The notes below the pieces were generated by a model. The model saw only the letters and a program-made list of their open reading frames with translations. It was not told the origin of the DNA and made no database searches. This document shows positions 8,594 through 18,694 of a DNA stretch of 64,000 nucleotides, in pieces. The position numbers and the translations under genes are program-made. Each line of letters opens with the position of its first letter. Position 1 is the stretch's first letter. Source of the DNA: Bartonella sp. ML69XJBT (lineage in GTDB: Bacteria; Pseudomonadota; Alphaproteobacteria; Rhizobiales; Rhizobiaceae); NCBI RefSeq assembly GCF_028618515.1, contig NZ_JAQITB010000007.1, forward strand, positions 28,937 to 92,936, in the 5' to 3' direction.

Positions 8594-10108
8594 TCATTTT
8601 TGATTTTGTATATAAGTAGAAAGAATCTGCATCTCGTTCTCATTAAATAAAAGTCCAAGTTTTGAACGGCGCCACAACACATCTTCACATGTTTTTGCCC
8701 ATTCCTTTTCGATTAACCATTTGACTTCTATTTCATAGAGTCCATGTCCAAAATCTTTTCCTTTATCTGCTTTGCCATTTGCAAATATCACAAATGCTTC
8801 TGAACCATAAGAGCGTGCAAGTCTGCGATATGTAAAAGCATCTAAACCTGGAAGTAAAAGAGCGATTTTCTTTTCAATTATCTCTAAGCTATCATACGGA
8901 AAATCACCCCCAGGAAGCGTTGATTTTTTTGTCCACGGTGCTCCCTTTGTCCCAAGAGCTTTTTCAACAAATTTCATCGCATCTTCAGCGAGTTTGCGAT
9001 AAGTTGTAATTTTACCACCATAAAGATTAAGAATCCGTGGCACATTTTCTGTACCCATTTCTTTTAAAACATAATCACGTGTGATTTCTTGTGCCTTTGA
9101 AGCACCATCATCATAGAGCGGACGAACACCAGAATAGGTCCAAACAATATTCTCACGCAATATGGGTTGAATGAAATATTCACTCGCTGCTGCACAGATA
9201 TAATCAATTTCTGCATCTGTAATATGGACATGAGCGGGATCTCCCTGATAATCACAATCTGTTGTTCCAAGCAATGTAAACTCTTCTTGATATGGAATAG
9301 AAAAGAGAATACGTCCATCACCGTTTTGAAAAATATAAGCACGATCATGGGCATAAAGCTTAGGAATCAGAATATGAGACCCCCTCACAAGCCGTACAGG
9401 AGGATTTTCTTTACAGTCTAATACATTTGTCAGAATATGATTAATCCAAGGACCTGCCATATTTGCAATATAAGAAGCTGTCACACAATATTCTTTACCA
9501 GTTAATTTATTTTGAAGAGTGATCAGCCATTTTTCTTTTTCTCTTTTTAAAGAGAGAACTTCTGTCCGTACTTTTATATCGGCTCCGTACTTTTCAGCAT
9601 CACGAGCATTAGCAATGACCAAACGCGTATCATCTACTCTTGCATCAGAATATTCAAAACCTTTGCTGTATTTTTTCTTAAGTATGGAAGGAAAGTTTTT
9701 TGAAAAATGAACTGTTTTACTGCGCCATAATTTCTGATTCCAGTTTCCTAAATAATCATAAATGAAGAGTCCCAAACGCAACATCCAAGCAGGACGCAAT
9801 TCTTTATGATAGGGGAGAAGAAAGCGCAAAGGACGCACAATATGTGGAGCCATACGCCAGATAACTTCTCGTTCTTTTAACGCTTCACGAACCAGTTTAA
9901 ACTCATAATGTTCAAGATAACGAAGTCCACCATGAATAAGCTTTGTCGATGCACTTGAGGTTCCCGAAGCAAGATCATTCATCTCCGCTAATCCCACTTT
10001 AAACCCGCGTCCAGCGGCATCTCTTGCCAGCCCACACCCGTTTATTCCTCCACCAATGATAAATAAATCATAATGCATCATGGTTTTCATAATTTTACTT
10101 TTCATCAT
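8594..10108 (-). CDS. glpD: Glycerol-3-phosphate dehydrogenase (FAD-dependent, aerobic type)
   Basis: GlpD oxidises sn-glycerol 3-phosphate to dihydroxyacetone phosphate and passes electrons to quinone at the inner membrane. The FAD-binding GGGINGCG motif is near the N-terminus, followed by the signature SSASTKLIHGGLRYLEHYEF. Later features are SGVRPLYDDG and the GGKITTYRKLAEDA stretch. Length (504) fits the family. The start is uncertain: the first ATG is used, but an internal MMHYDLF start nine codons later is closer to homologues, and neither has a strong Shine-Dalgarno. No glycerol kinase or facilitator is adjacent. Confidence 0.93.
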   Translation of the reverse strand: MMKSKIMKTMMHYDLFIIGGGINGCGLARDAAGRGFKVGLAEMNDLASGTSSASTKLIHGGLRYLEHYEFKLVREALKEREVIWRMAPHIVRPLRFLLPYHKELRPAWMLRLGLFIYDYLGNWNQKLWRSKTVHFSKNFPSILKKKYSKGFEYSDARVDDTRLVIANARDAEKYGADIKVRTEVLSLKREKEKWLITLQNKLTGKEYCVTASYIANMAGPWINHILTNVLDCKENPPVRLVRGSHILIPKLYAHDRAYIFQNGDGRILFSIPYQEEFTLLGTTDCDYQGDPAHVHITDAEIDYICAAASEYFIQPILRENIVWTYSGVRPLYDDGASKAQEITRDYVLKEMGTENVPRILNLYGGKITTYRKLAEDAMKFVEKALGTKGAPWTKKSTLPGGDFPYDSLEIIEKKIALLLPGLDAFTYRRLARSYGSEAFVIFANGKADKGKDFGHGLYEIEVKWLIEKEWAKTCEDVLWRRSKLGLLFNENEMQILSTYIQNQK

Positions 10109-10441
10109 TCAATTTAATTCATTCTACTGTACCCAATTAAAGTACCTGTAAAATGCTCTTAATCGGATTATCAATGTGCTTTTTTTCACAATAAACATGT
10201 ATAAAATATTTTAGATACCATCATAAATGAACACAGATAAAAAGAAAGGAAATTTCAGTCCTTAAAGAACATAATCATTGTAAATGTGCATCATATCAAA
10301 TCTTCTTAGAGAAAAAAGTTGATGTTTTCTCTGCAACCTACTAGATATATGCTATAGTTGAGGGCTTATATTGCATATAAGCAATAGTTTTCATAGACTT
10401 TGACTTTAAGCATTATAATAGAAATATGAAGGCGTATATAA
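10109..10441. other. Divergent promoter region between glpD and the DsbA-like gene
   Basis: Both flanking genes read outwards from this 0.33-kb region, so it should carry two promoters. The only clear structure is a palindrome at 10364-10382, described separately. No open frame is supported. Confidence 0.5.
10364..10382. promoter_or_regulatory. Perfect inverted repeat upstream of the DsbA-like gene
   Basis: GCTTATAT and ATATAAGC flank a 3-base centre, about 60 bases before the ATG at 10442. It overlaps a second palindrome (ATTGC...GCAAT). The position suits an operator or a small leader hairpin. No regulator can be assigned. Confidence 0.3.
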
Positions 10442-11314
10442 ATGATCCATCAGTCTCAACATTCAAAAACAACGTTTATTGCTAGACTTTTAGCAACAAT
10501 TCTGTTGGGCCTTTTAACCTTTTCATCTTCTCTATCAAATGCAACATCCAGCAATAAAACAGCAAATCATTTAAGCGCGGAAAAGCTTAAAACACAACTT
10601 CTAGAAGATCCTTCTTTTTTATCTAAACTCAAAGAAAAAATTACACCACAGATCGATCATCATGATATTCAAAAAATTGTAAGGGATTATTTACTCACGC
10701 ATCCAGAAATTATGATTGAAATGCAGCTTGTTCTCCAAGAAAAGTTGGAAAAGAAAAGCGCACAAGATGCACAAACACAAGCTTCAATCATTAACTTTTT
10801 AAAAAAAGAAATTTTTCACTCCCCTCATGACGCTGTTTTGGGAAATCCAAATGGTAAAAGAGTGCTGATTGATTTTTTTGATTACAATTGTGGATATTGT
10901 AAGATGTCCTATTCATACATAGAAAACTTAATAAAAGAATACCCAGATTTACGAGTCGTTATTAAAGATTTGCCTATTTTAGGACCTGATTCTATGGCAG
11001 CACACACTGTTGTTTATGCTTTTCGGAAACAATTTCCAGAAAAATATTCTCAGTTTCATAAAGCACTTTTAACCAGTGAAAGTCGTACGAATGAAGCTAA
11101 AGCTATAAAAATAGCAGTTTCGTTAGGAGCAGATGAAAAAAAATTGCGCGATGCAATAAAAGATCCTAATCTTCAAAGTCCCTTTAAAGAGAATATTCAA
11201 ATTGCCTCTCAGCTCAATATTACAGGTACACCTTCTTATATCATTGGTGATAAAGTGTTTATCGGAGCCATAAGCCAAGATATGTTAAAAGAAGCCATAA
11301 AAAATATACAGTAA
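10442..11314 (+). CDS. DsbA-family periplasmic thiol:disulfide oxidoreductase
   Basis: This 290-residue exported protein has a signal peptide (basic start, hydrophobic residues about 13-31, cleavage near SNA-TS). A helical region rich in Lys and Glu spans about 40-120. A thioredoxin-fold DsbA/Com1-like domain follows from about 128. The active site is FDYNCGYCKMSY with Cys150 and Cys153, and the cis-proline loop is TGTPSY near residue 266. It should form or reshuffle disulfide bonds in envelope proteins. It stands alone in its transcription unit. The partner membrane oxidase is not in the window. Confidence 0.88.
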   Translation: MIHQSQHSKTTFIARLLATILLGLLTFSSSLSNATSSNKTANHLSAEKLKTQLLEDPSFLSKLKEKITPQIDHHDIQKIVRDYLLTHPEIMIEMQLVLQEKLEKKSAQDAQTQASIINFLKKEIFHSPHDAVLGNPNGKRVLIDFFDYNCGYCKMSYSYIENLIKEYPDLRVVIKDLPILGPDSMAAHTVVYAFRKQFPEKYSQFHKALLTSESRTNEAKAIKIAVSLGADEKKLRDAIKDPNLQSPFKENIQIASQLNITGTPSYIIGDKVFIGAISQDMLKEAIKNIQ

Positions 11315-11564
11315 ATATCTTTTCTCTACCTTGTCACTTTTATAAAGAATACTGTCAATGAAATGATTTTATGCTTTTTCTTTTTCGATAACAGACTTAT
11401 AAGTGCAAATTTGCGTAACAAATACCAGTTTAAGATTACAAAGTGTAATTCTAAAAAAGTAGATAGTTTTTAAAGCCCTCAAATGGTCATCCGTAGTCTA
11501 GAGATATTCAGTCATAAGCATTAGGTAATTGGCGATCTTCATTGATCAAGGAGTTAGAGATAAA

Positions 11565-12053
11565 ATGGCAAAAAAAAAGATAGACGCGGGACAACATACC
11601 GCAATTGATACAAAAATTATTCGCGACCTTGCTGAAATTTTAAATGATACAAATTTAACGAATATTGAGCTCGAACAGGGTGGACTTCGTATTTGTGTCT
11701 CACGCCAAAATATTTCAACACCTCCTGAACAAACAATTTATGCCCCTGTTTCCCCTACAGTTTCTGTAACTTCGCCCCCTACTCCGGAATCGGCCTCTCC
11801 TATAAAAGAAGATAAATTTAAAGATGCAGTAACATCTCCAATGGTTGGAACGGCCTATCTTGCGTCTTCGCCAGGAGCACAACCTTTTGTAGAAGTAGGA
11901 CAGAATGTTTCTGAGGGGCAAACATTACTTATCATTGAGGCAATGAAAACGATGAATCAAATTCCATCACCGCGCTCAGGTACGGTGACCACTATTCTTG
12001 TAAAAGATGGCCAACCCGTTGAGTTTGGCGAACCACTTATTGTTGTTGAATAA
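11565..12053 (+). CDS. accB: Biotin carboxyl carrier protein of acetyl-CoA carboxylase
   Basis: AccB carries the carboxylated biotin in the first step of fatty acid synthesis. The start at 11565 gives 162 residues and has AAGGAG eleven bases upstream; a TTG at 11529 would add an unlikely extension. The N-terminal domain (about 15-55) is followed by a Pro/Ser/Thr-rich linker (62-90) and the biotinyl domain (from about 91). The biotinylated lysine is in EAMKTM at about residue 128. The usual MKM core reads MKT here, a small deviation. It is 14 bases from accC and clearly co-transcribed. Confidence 0.93.
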   Translation: MAKKKIDAGQHTAIDTKIIRDLAEILNDTNLTNIELEQGGLRICVSRQNISTPPEQTIYAPVSPTVSVTSPPTPESASPIKEDKFKDAVTSPMVGTAYLASSPGAQPFVEVGQNVSEGQTLLIIEAMKTMNQIPSPRSGTVTTILVKDGQPVEFGEPLIVVE

Positions 12054-12067
12054 AACGAGAGGCAACT

Positions 12068-13426
12068 ATGATTCGAAAAATCCTCATTGCTAATCGAGGA
12101 GAAATTGCTCTTCGCGTTTTACGGGCTTGCAAGGAACTAGGTATCAAAACCGTAGCTGTTCACTCTACTGCTGATGCTGATGCAATGCATGTTCGTCTTG
12201 CTGATGAAAGTGTTTGTATAGGTCCTCCCCCAGCGCGCGATTCTTATTTGAGTGTTCATCAAATTATTGCTGCGTGCGAGATTACAGGAGCTGATGCTGT
12301 TCATCCTGGCTATGGCTTTCTTTCTGAGAACGCAAAATTTGCCGATGTTTTAGAAGCCCATAATATTACATTTATTGGTCCAACAGCTGCGCATATTCGA
12401 ATCATGGGCGATAAAATTGAAGCGAAGAAAACCGCTAAAAAACTTGGAATCCCTGTAGTCCCTGGCTCAGATGGAGCTGTCAGCGAAGAAGCGGATGCTC
12501 TACGCATTGCGCATGAAATTGGTTATCCAGTTATTATTAAAGCTTCTGCTGGTGGTGGTGGACGCGGTATGAAAGTTGTTCATTCTGAAGAAGAGTTTGC
12601 TATGGCTCTCAAAACAACCCGTTCGGAAGCGGAAGCAGCTTTTGGTGATGATGCAGTTTATATCGAAAAATATTTAGAAAAGCCCCGTCATATTGAAATT
12701 CAAGTTATAGGTGATGGCGCAGGAAATGCTATTCATTTAGGAGAGCGCGATTGTTCACTTCAACGGCGTCATCAGAAAATATGGGAAGAAGCAACTTCGC
12801 CTGCATTAAATGAAACTGAACGGAAAAAAATTGGTGACATTGTCGCAGATGCTTGTGCACAACTTGAATATCGTGGAGCAGGTACCATTGAGTTTCTTTA
12901 TGAGAATGGCGAATTCTACTTTATTGAAATGAATACACGTTTACAAGTCGAACATCCTATAACTGAGGCCATTACAGGCATAGATTTAGTTCATGAACAA
13001 ATTCATATTGCATCAGGCAACAAACTTTCAGTTGCACAAGAAGATATCAGCTTCTCTGGCCATGCTATTGAATGCCGTATTAATGCGGAAGATCCTCTTA
13101 CCTTTACACCATCACCAGGAACCATTACACATTTTCATACACCTGGAGGCTTAGGAATTCGGGTTGATTCGGGTGCTTATTCAGGTTATCGGATTCCTCC
13201 TTATTATGATAGCATGATTGGGAAACTGATTGTTCATGGGCGTACCCGTTTAGAATGCATGATGCGTTTACGACGTGCTTTAGATGAATTTGTGGTCGAT
13301 GGAATCAAAACCACATTGCCTCTCTTTCGCGATCTCATTAACAATCAAGACGTTGCAGATGGTAATTATAATATTCACTGGCTAGAAAAATATCTTTCTA
13401 AACAATTAACTTCTTCAGAATCATAA
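12068..13426 (+). CDS. accC: Biotin carboxylase subunit of acetyl-CoA carboxylase
   Basis: AccC carboxylates biotin on AccB using ATP and bicarbonate. The 452-residue protein has the N-terminal fold ([20 protein letters not shown]), the ATP-grasp glycine loop [11 protein letters not shown], and the conserved metal/bicarbonate segment [16 protein letters not shown]. The C-terminal biotin carboxylase domain is also present. Length is normal. It follows accB with a GAGAGG ribosome site. The carboxyltransferase subunits AccA and AccD are not in the window, as is usual. Confidence 0.96.
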   Translation: MIRKILIANRGEIALRVLRACKELGIKTVAVHSTADADAMHVRLADESVCIGPPPARDSYLSVHQIIAACEITGADAVHPGYGFLSENAKFADVLEAHNITFIGPTAAHIRIMGDKIEAKKTAKKLGIPVVPGSDGAVSEEADALRIAHEIGYPVIIKASAGGGGRGMKVVHSEEEFAMALKTTRSEAEAAFGDDAVYIEKYLEKPRHIEIQVIGDGAGNAIHLGERDCSLQRRHQKIWEEATSPALNETERKKIGDIVADACAQLEYRGAGTIEFLYENGEFYFIEMNTRLQVEHPITEAITGIDLVHEQIHIASGNKLSVAQEDISFSGHAIECRINAEDPLTFTPSPGTITHFHTPGGLGIRVDSGAYSGYRIPPYYDSMIGKLIVHGRTRLECMMRLRRALDEFVVDGIKTTLPLFRDLINNQDVADGNYNIHWLEKYLSKQLTSSES

Positions 13427-13635
13427 TCTGATAACAAAAGGATGAACTCTCATTATCACTTCTCTATGAAGAGTCATACATGGAAATAGCATCCAACATC
13501 ATTATAAATAATAGTAATAAAATAAAGGAACTGATTATTTTATAAATTTGTTATGAAAGTTTTTAAAATATGCACTAAATCTGAAAATTTTCTATTTTCC
13601 TTTTTGTGAGTTTGTGCTACCTCGTACGTGGTTAT

Positions 13636-13711
<76 letters not shown>

Positions 13712-14203
13712 TTTTCCTTATGTTAAACTATAAGTTTTGAGTTTAACTCATGTTCTTAAACATGAGAGATATCAAAGTAAAAGCTATGGAATAGGACGTT
13801 TTCAACGTGCCTCAACAAAAAACATTGTTGCCAAATTATTCCTAATTTTTCGTTGAATTTTGCAAGTTCTTTTGGGTAAATCATTTAATATTCTAATAAA
13901 ACGCGTTAACAGCTTCATGTTTCAATGGATTAGAAGGCTTTTTCAGCACATAAGTGATTCAAGCCATAAAACTCTATAAGTCTTATCTTCCGTGCTAACC
14001 GGTTACTGATTTTCTTCCTACTTTTACAGAAAATAAAAATGATACAGATATATCTATTTTTAGCCATATTTAAAAGGCGTTCTGAGTAATCCATACGAAG
14101 TTTGTGTAAAAATCTTACCAAATTATCTAACCATCTAAAAAGTCCTGTTAAAATGAAGTATTATCTTTCTGTTTATAATAAATCTTTTTGAGATTCTTTT
14201 CAA
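13712..14203. other. Non-coding stretch downstream of tRNA-Thr
   Basis: Immediately after the tRNA is an 8-bp hairpin (CTCATGTT/AACATGAG, 13747-13766) that could end the tRNA transcript. The rest has no supported gene. A 63-codon minus ORF at 13930-14121 has no ribosome site and no recognisable content, and I do not call it. The region looks like the edge of a decayed insertion. Confidence 0.4.
13747..13766 (+). terminator. Hairpin after tRNA-Thr
   Basis: CTCATGTT pairs with AACATGAG over a 4-base loop about 35 bases past the tRNA. There is no strong T-tract, so termination is only likely. Confidence 0.35.
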
Positions 14204-14545
14204 TTATTGTGAAATAGCACTTCTTTTTGAGGTATTTTTTACTGTACCAGATATCCAGAGGGTCTCTACTCCTAAAAAATCGAAATCCTTAAAGATCTCT
14301 CGCATTGAATCATAATCATTCAGACTCAATACCAATTCGCCTTGGATAATTTTGAGAATTTTTGCCATGCTCACAAAATCATTTTCAATAAAATTTCCAG
14401 AGCTATAAGACTTTTTTACAAGATATGGTGGGTCTAAATAAAACAAACTGTCGGGAACATAAAAAAATCAAGATAGTTGTATCAAGCAATTTTTGCCTAA
14501 CACGCCTTATTCTTTTTAAACAACACCATGGATATTACCCTCTAG
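14204..14545 (-). pseudogene. D12-class DNA adenine methylase remnant, frameshifted
   Basis: The open part (14204-14446) contains FYLDPPYLVKKSY, the catalytic motif IV (DPPY) of N6-adenine methyltransferases of the Dam/phage class, and ends after about 80 codons. In front of it the coding sense continues in another frame across a run of seven T (plus-strand A at 14461-14467). That part reads RRVRQKLLDTTILIF, the segment that normally precedes the DPPY motif. One base lost or gained in the homopolymer explains the break. The N-terminal AdoMet-binding half is missing. This is a non-functional remnant, probably of phage origin. Confidence 0.7.
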
Positions 14546-14902
14546 GACTTCCATGCTGATAAACATAGCCGTCTTCTATTTTGTTTCTTACCACAGTAGA
14601 TATACAAGAAAATATCTTGTGCTTTCTCAAATTGAAAAGCAATTGTAACATTAACAGAAGCACACACCATATTGACAGAAGCCTCCTTATTTCAGGGTTT
14701 AGCCTTTTTGTTATATTGCCAATTCCTTATCTGTCACTCACTCAATCAAAGAAATTTTCTCCTTTGCTATAAAGTTTATACGCTTTATTGCTAGTAATAA
14801 TGCCACTGCTGATTTTTAGTCTAATGGAACTTTACCTCTATTTTGGGAGAAAGAACTATTTTAGTTTTCTCTCCCCATTGGTATTTTTGATCCGGTCACT
14901 TT
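14546..14902. other. Non-coding stretch between methylase remnant and lipoprotein
   Basis: No supported gene is visible. Short plus-strand ORFs at 14581 and 14788 lack ribosome sites and coding character. The left end may contain further unrecognisable parts of the methylase gene. Confidence 0.4.
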
Positions 14903-15379
14903 TTAAAGTGATGAGCGTAATGCTGAAGATTGCTTTTGTAAAACTTTTCTTGCTTTTTGATGTCGTTTTTCATTCTCAAAATGCATTAATAAAGCGCGTT
15001 CTTTTTTTGTTGCATTGGACACACCAAAGTTATCATTGTCCATAAATTGCTGATATCCTGCTATCATGAGATTGGTTAAAAATGAATCACTTCGTGGAGC
15101 TTCTACAAAATAAATGCTCTTTGAATCCTGTAACTTGTACTGATAACCTGCTTTAGACATACACTCATAAATTGATGCAAACTCACTCACACGCGAATTT
15201 GTATCTTCAGGCGAAGCATAAACTGGTTTCCAACCACATTTTGATAGAGCCTGTTGAATAGTAGCTTTATCAACACCTGGTTTTTCCCATAATGCCAAGG
15301 CTGATGGAGACGGTTGATTAATACATCCAGCCGTGCCTAAAAGAGTTATGGCGCTTAATAATTTCAAGATTTTTTTCAT
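14903..15379 (-). CDS. Small predicted lipoprotein of unknown function
   Basis: This 158-residue protein starts MKKILKLLSAITLLGTAGC, a lipoprotein signal peptide with the lipobox ending at Cys19, so the mature protein should be lipid-anchored in the envelope. The mature part has two further cysteines (in SKCGWKP and YECMSKAGY) that might pair, and a basic, Lys/Arg-rich C-terminus. I do not recognise the family. The ribosome site is an unusual run of eight G (15382-15389 on the plus strand) placed three bases before the ATG. A broken paralogue lies 0.5 kb upstream at 15798-15938. Confidence 0.75.
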   Translation of the reverse strand: MKKILKLLSAITLLGTAGCINQPSPSALALWEKPGVDKATIQQALSKCGWKPVYASPEDTNSRVSEFASIYECMSKAGYQYKLQDSKSIYFVEAPRSDSFLTNLMIAGYQQFMDNDNFGVSNATKKERALLMHFENEKRHQKARKVLQKQSSALRSSL

Positions 15380-16884
15380 TTCCCCCCCCTCTTTTAATGG
15401 ACTTATTTAAGATAAAAAGGCTTATAATCCTACTAATTTTTTATCCTAGTTTTTCAAAACAGTCTAGAGTTGAATTGATGGATTAGGGAAACAATTCTAC
15501 ACAGATAAGAAAAAAGAATATAAAAATTATTGATGATTATTAGCAATAAGACTTAAAGTCTGACATTTGTATTATTCTGAATGCTTTTATAAAAAGAACT
15601 ATTTAAGCACTTTTTAATATTTCATCTGAAGGATGAGGGTGCTAGGATGACAAATGAGAAGTTCAAAATTTTATACCAACTCAGTTTTCCACATTTATCA
15701 AAAATTTCGCTTGAACCATGCAAGCATTAATGGAAACATATGTGTTGCTCCTTAGTTTTGATTTTCTGGATCAATACTATAGGGGGCATACTACATTTTA
15801 AAAGTGCTTTTTCTCTCTCAGTAAATCTGCAAGAAACTTCTCACATATCTTTATCGATGTCGTGTAAGCTCCTTCTAAATAACATCTTGCCATAAATAAC
15901 AAAGTTACAGCTTTTAATAATTTAAAAATTTATTTCATTTTTCCCCTTCAAATAAATTTGTCCACGATGGGAAAAAACCATAAAGTCTTTAGAATATCGC
16001 ATTCATCTCCAAAACAAGCATGGATACTGTTAGGATCTGCAATATTGGTGAATGCTTTTTTCTATTAATTGCCATTTGCTTAAACTGTTTTGTAGATCAA
16101 ACATTATTGCCGATCTATCTAGTACAAAATTATCTTTATGTTCATCAAAACTGACAGAGGCGTATTTTCCTCCACTCAGCTAATCTAACTCACCTGCCCT
16201 AGCCACAGAGCATGCGATGCCGCATCTATAAAGATTATCACTTATTTTGCCTGTTATCCTGTACACTTTTTTATTCTTATTGCCCTGTCCGTCCACTGGG
16301 ACTATAGGCGTAAAATTTCAATCTTATATTGGCCATTTCTTTTCAACAAATCTTGTGCTTCTTGTGTTGAGTTGGTAAGAGAAAAGAAGTTATTCTCCAG
16401 AAACTTCAGATATTATACTATCATTGATATTCTGATATAACAGAATTGGCTTGTCAAAATATAACAAAATTCAAAGCCTGCTTTTTAAATAAAACTGATA
16501 GAACAATATTGCACATGTATGGAAAAGAAAAAATACATAAATTATTAGTTATTATCAGTATCAATAATTAATTTTATTTATTACTTTTAAAAATAAATTT
16601 AAATATATTATATTTATAAATAAATATAATTATAAAGTCTGATTAAATTATGCACTGTTAAAATTCTTAGTAGCTATCTTTACTTATAAAAGTGTTGATC
16701 CATAATATTCATTCGTCTTTACTGTTTATATTCTATGTAGACTTGCAGTAGTTATTAATGATAGTATAAAAACATCTTCAAAACAAAAATGGTGATGAAA
16801 AAACTCTTCCTAATTTCTGGAGGGTGTTTAGCAAACGTCTTTTCCTTTGAAGTTTCAATTCGTTTTTTTATTTAACCTTTGCTG
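15380..16884. other. 1.5-kb non-coding accessory stretch
   Basis: It contains the broken lipoprotein paralogue at 15798-15938 and otherwise very AT-rich sequence, especially 16540-16640. No intact gene is supported. Hydrophobic fragments in plus frames near 16240-16340 are too short to name. Confidence 0.5.
15798..15938 (-). pseudogene. Broken paralogue of the lipoprotein gene
   Basis: From the ATG at 15938 the frame reads M-K-stop-I-F-K-L-L-K-A-V-T-L-L-F-M-A-R-C, which aligns residue for residue with the signal peptide of the intact lipoprotein, including a cysteine at position 19. Codon 3 is TAA where the intact gene has AAA. After the cysteine similarity fades, and the frame ends after 47 codons. 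The upstream C-rich/T-rich sequence is also alike. This indicates a tandem duplication followed by decay of one copy. Confidence 0.7.
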
Positions 16885-18267
16885 CTATTTTAATTCATTT
16901 TGCTTTTTCTTTAGATTGTAAATTTTAAGTACATAAAAACAAATAACAAGCCAAATAATCCAACTAACACCCACGATCAAAACTGGCCGTGTATCATCGA
17001 AAAACCATAACAGAACAAAGATGAAAATCATAAATAAAACAGAAAAAACTGATCCTATCGGCCACAATGGAATTGGAAATTTTAAACTACACTGTACTTC
17101 TTTAGATATTCTAAGCCGCATAAAAATTTGCGAAAGTAAAATCATCATCCAGACAAAAACCGTTGCAAATGTTGCCATTGCTGCAATAAGAAAAAAGAGT
17201 CCTTCGTGGTAAAAATAATTAAGGACAACACCAAGAAGGAAGATGATAAAGATCAACAAAATAACAAGAATTGGTATACCGTTTTTTGATAAATGTTGAA
17301 ATTTTTTTAAAGCATAACCTTCTTGCGATAATCCATGTATCATGCGACAAGCACCGTACATTCCACTATTCATTGCCGAAATAGCTGCTGTAACAATAAC
17401 AATGTTCAAAATATTCGCTGCATATGAAATTCCAAGATTTTCAAAAATTGCAACAAAAGGACTATCCATAAGACCAATTTTATTCCAAGGATAAAGGGAC
17501 ATTAGAATAGCTAACGTCATGATATAAAAAAGCAAAACACGAACTGGAGTAGAATTAATTGCCTTTGAGATTGTTTGATGAGGATTTTGTACTTCCATCA
17601 CTGTCATCCCTATGATTTCTATACCACCAAAAGCAAAGACAACAACACTAAAACAAGCAAAAAAACCAAACCAGCCATTGGGAAAAATACCACCATTTTC
17701 CCATAAATTATGAACACTGATAATAGAAGAATTCGTATTTGTATCCCAGCCAAATAAAATTATTGCTAGCCCTAAAATAATCATTGCAATAATAGCAATA
17801 ATTTTAATGGAGGATAGCCAAAACTCTAGTTCACCATATACTTCTACTGCTGCTAAATTAATCCCTGTAATAATCAGTGTAATACTAAGTGCCCATATCC
17901 AAGGTGCAACATGAGGATACCAAAACCCCATATAAGTTGCAAAAGCTGTAATATCAGCTAAACCAACAAGAATCATTTCAAATACATATGTCCATCCCGT
18001 TAAAAAACCAGCCAACGGTGATATGTAATTTGCAGCATAACGAGCAAAAGAACCGGGCATTGGATTATGAATAATCATCTCTCCAAGCGCTCGCATAACC
18101 ATAAAAATAGCTAAACCAGCAATACAATAGGCAATCAAAACACTTGGACCAGCAAGCTTAATCGCTTGTGCTGATCCGTAAAACAGACCTGTACCAATAG
18201 CAGAGCCAAGAGCTAAAAAAATAACTTGACGCTTGTTCATGCCCCGTTTCAGTTCATTTATTGCCAT
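16885..18267 (-). CDS. Amino-acid permease of the APC superfamily (AAT type)
   Basis: This 460-residue inner-membrane protein has about twelve hydrophobic segments and starts with the family pattern LKRGMNKRQVIFLALGSAIGTGLFYGS, where the GSAIGTGL loop contacts substrate. Later family stretches include MPGSFARYA, FAFGGIEIIGMT and SAMNSGMYGACRM. It belongs with the AroP/ProY/HutT group of proton-coupled amino-acid importers. Its neighbour two genes upstream is hutH, and some hut operons carry a permease of this family, so histidine is a reasonable but unproven substrate. Confidence 0.88.
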   Translation of the reverse strand: MAINELKRGMNKRQVIFLALGSAIGTGLFYGSAQAIKLAGPSVLIAYCIAGLAIFMVMRALGEMIIHNPMPGSFARYAANYISPLAGFLTGWTYVFEMILVGLADITAFATYMGFWYPHVAPWIWALSITLIITGINLAAVEVYGELEFWLSSIKIIAIIAMIILGLAIILFGWDTNTNSSIISVHNLWENGGIFPNGWFGFFACFSVVVFAFGGIEIIGMTVMEVQNPHQTISKAINSTPVRVLLFYIMTLAILMSLYPWNKIGLMDSPFVAIFENLGISYAANILNIVIVTAAISAMNSGMYGACRMIHGLSQEGYALKKFQHLSKNGIPILVILLIFIIFLLGVVLNYFYHEGLFFLIAAMATFATVFVWMMILLSQIFMRLRISKEVQCSLKFPIPLWPIGSVFSVLFMIFIFVLLWFFDDTRPVLIVGVSWIIWLVICFYVLKIYNLKKKQNELK

Positions 18268-18694
18268 TTTTTTCCTTCTTCATTGAATTTTGATAAAACT
18301 CGCACTACAGCACCAACTCTATGATAAATACAGCTTCATATTTCTCTCAAAAATATATTTTAAAAAGTATAAAACACTGACCCGCTAGACACTTTGTCTT
18401 AGGTAATGAAAAATACTTTTATTGCGAATGATCCAAACTTTTTATAGCCTACAATTGTGTATCATTTCATTGAGATAATAATGATTTTTTTACAATTGTC
18501 ATTTAATTCGTTTCGTATTTTCTATTTTTTACAGAAAAATAGAAGCTCTCAAGCTTCTACCATACTAGTTGGGCATAAGTATGTTAATTGTTTTTGTTAT
18601 TTTCGCAAATTCTCTTACTTTTTAGCTCATAACAATAAAAATTATACATAGTAGCCTATAAAACAACTTGCTAATATGCAACGCTATAACTTAA
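18268..18694. other. Spacer between permease and the small secreted orphan
   Basis: This is AT-rich sequence with one clear element, the hairpin at 18536-18558 described separately. It should also hold the permease promoter near the left end. No gene is supported. Confidence 0.45.
18536..18558 (-). terminator. Rho-independent terminator of the small secreted orphan
   Basis: Read on the minus strand, AGAAGCT and AGCTTCT pair over a 4-base loop and are followed by ATTTTTC. It lies about 140 bases past the stop at 18695. Confidence 0.5.

Noticed and set aside
11529..11564. Longer accB starting at TTG 11529
   Set aside because: The Shine-Dalgarno AAGGAG lies inside this extension and is placed for the ATG at 11565.
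13930..14121. 63-codon minus-strand ORF downstream of tRNA-Thr
   Set aside because: No ribosome site or family pattern, and AT-driven residue composition.
16240..16450. Hydrophobic plus-strand fragments in the spacer before the permease
   Set aside because: Too short and broken by stops to distinguish from chance; no family resemblance could be defended.
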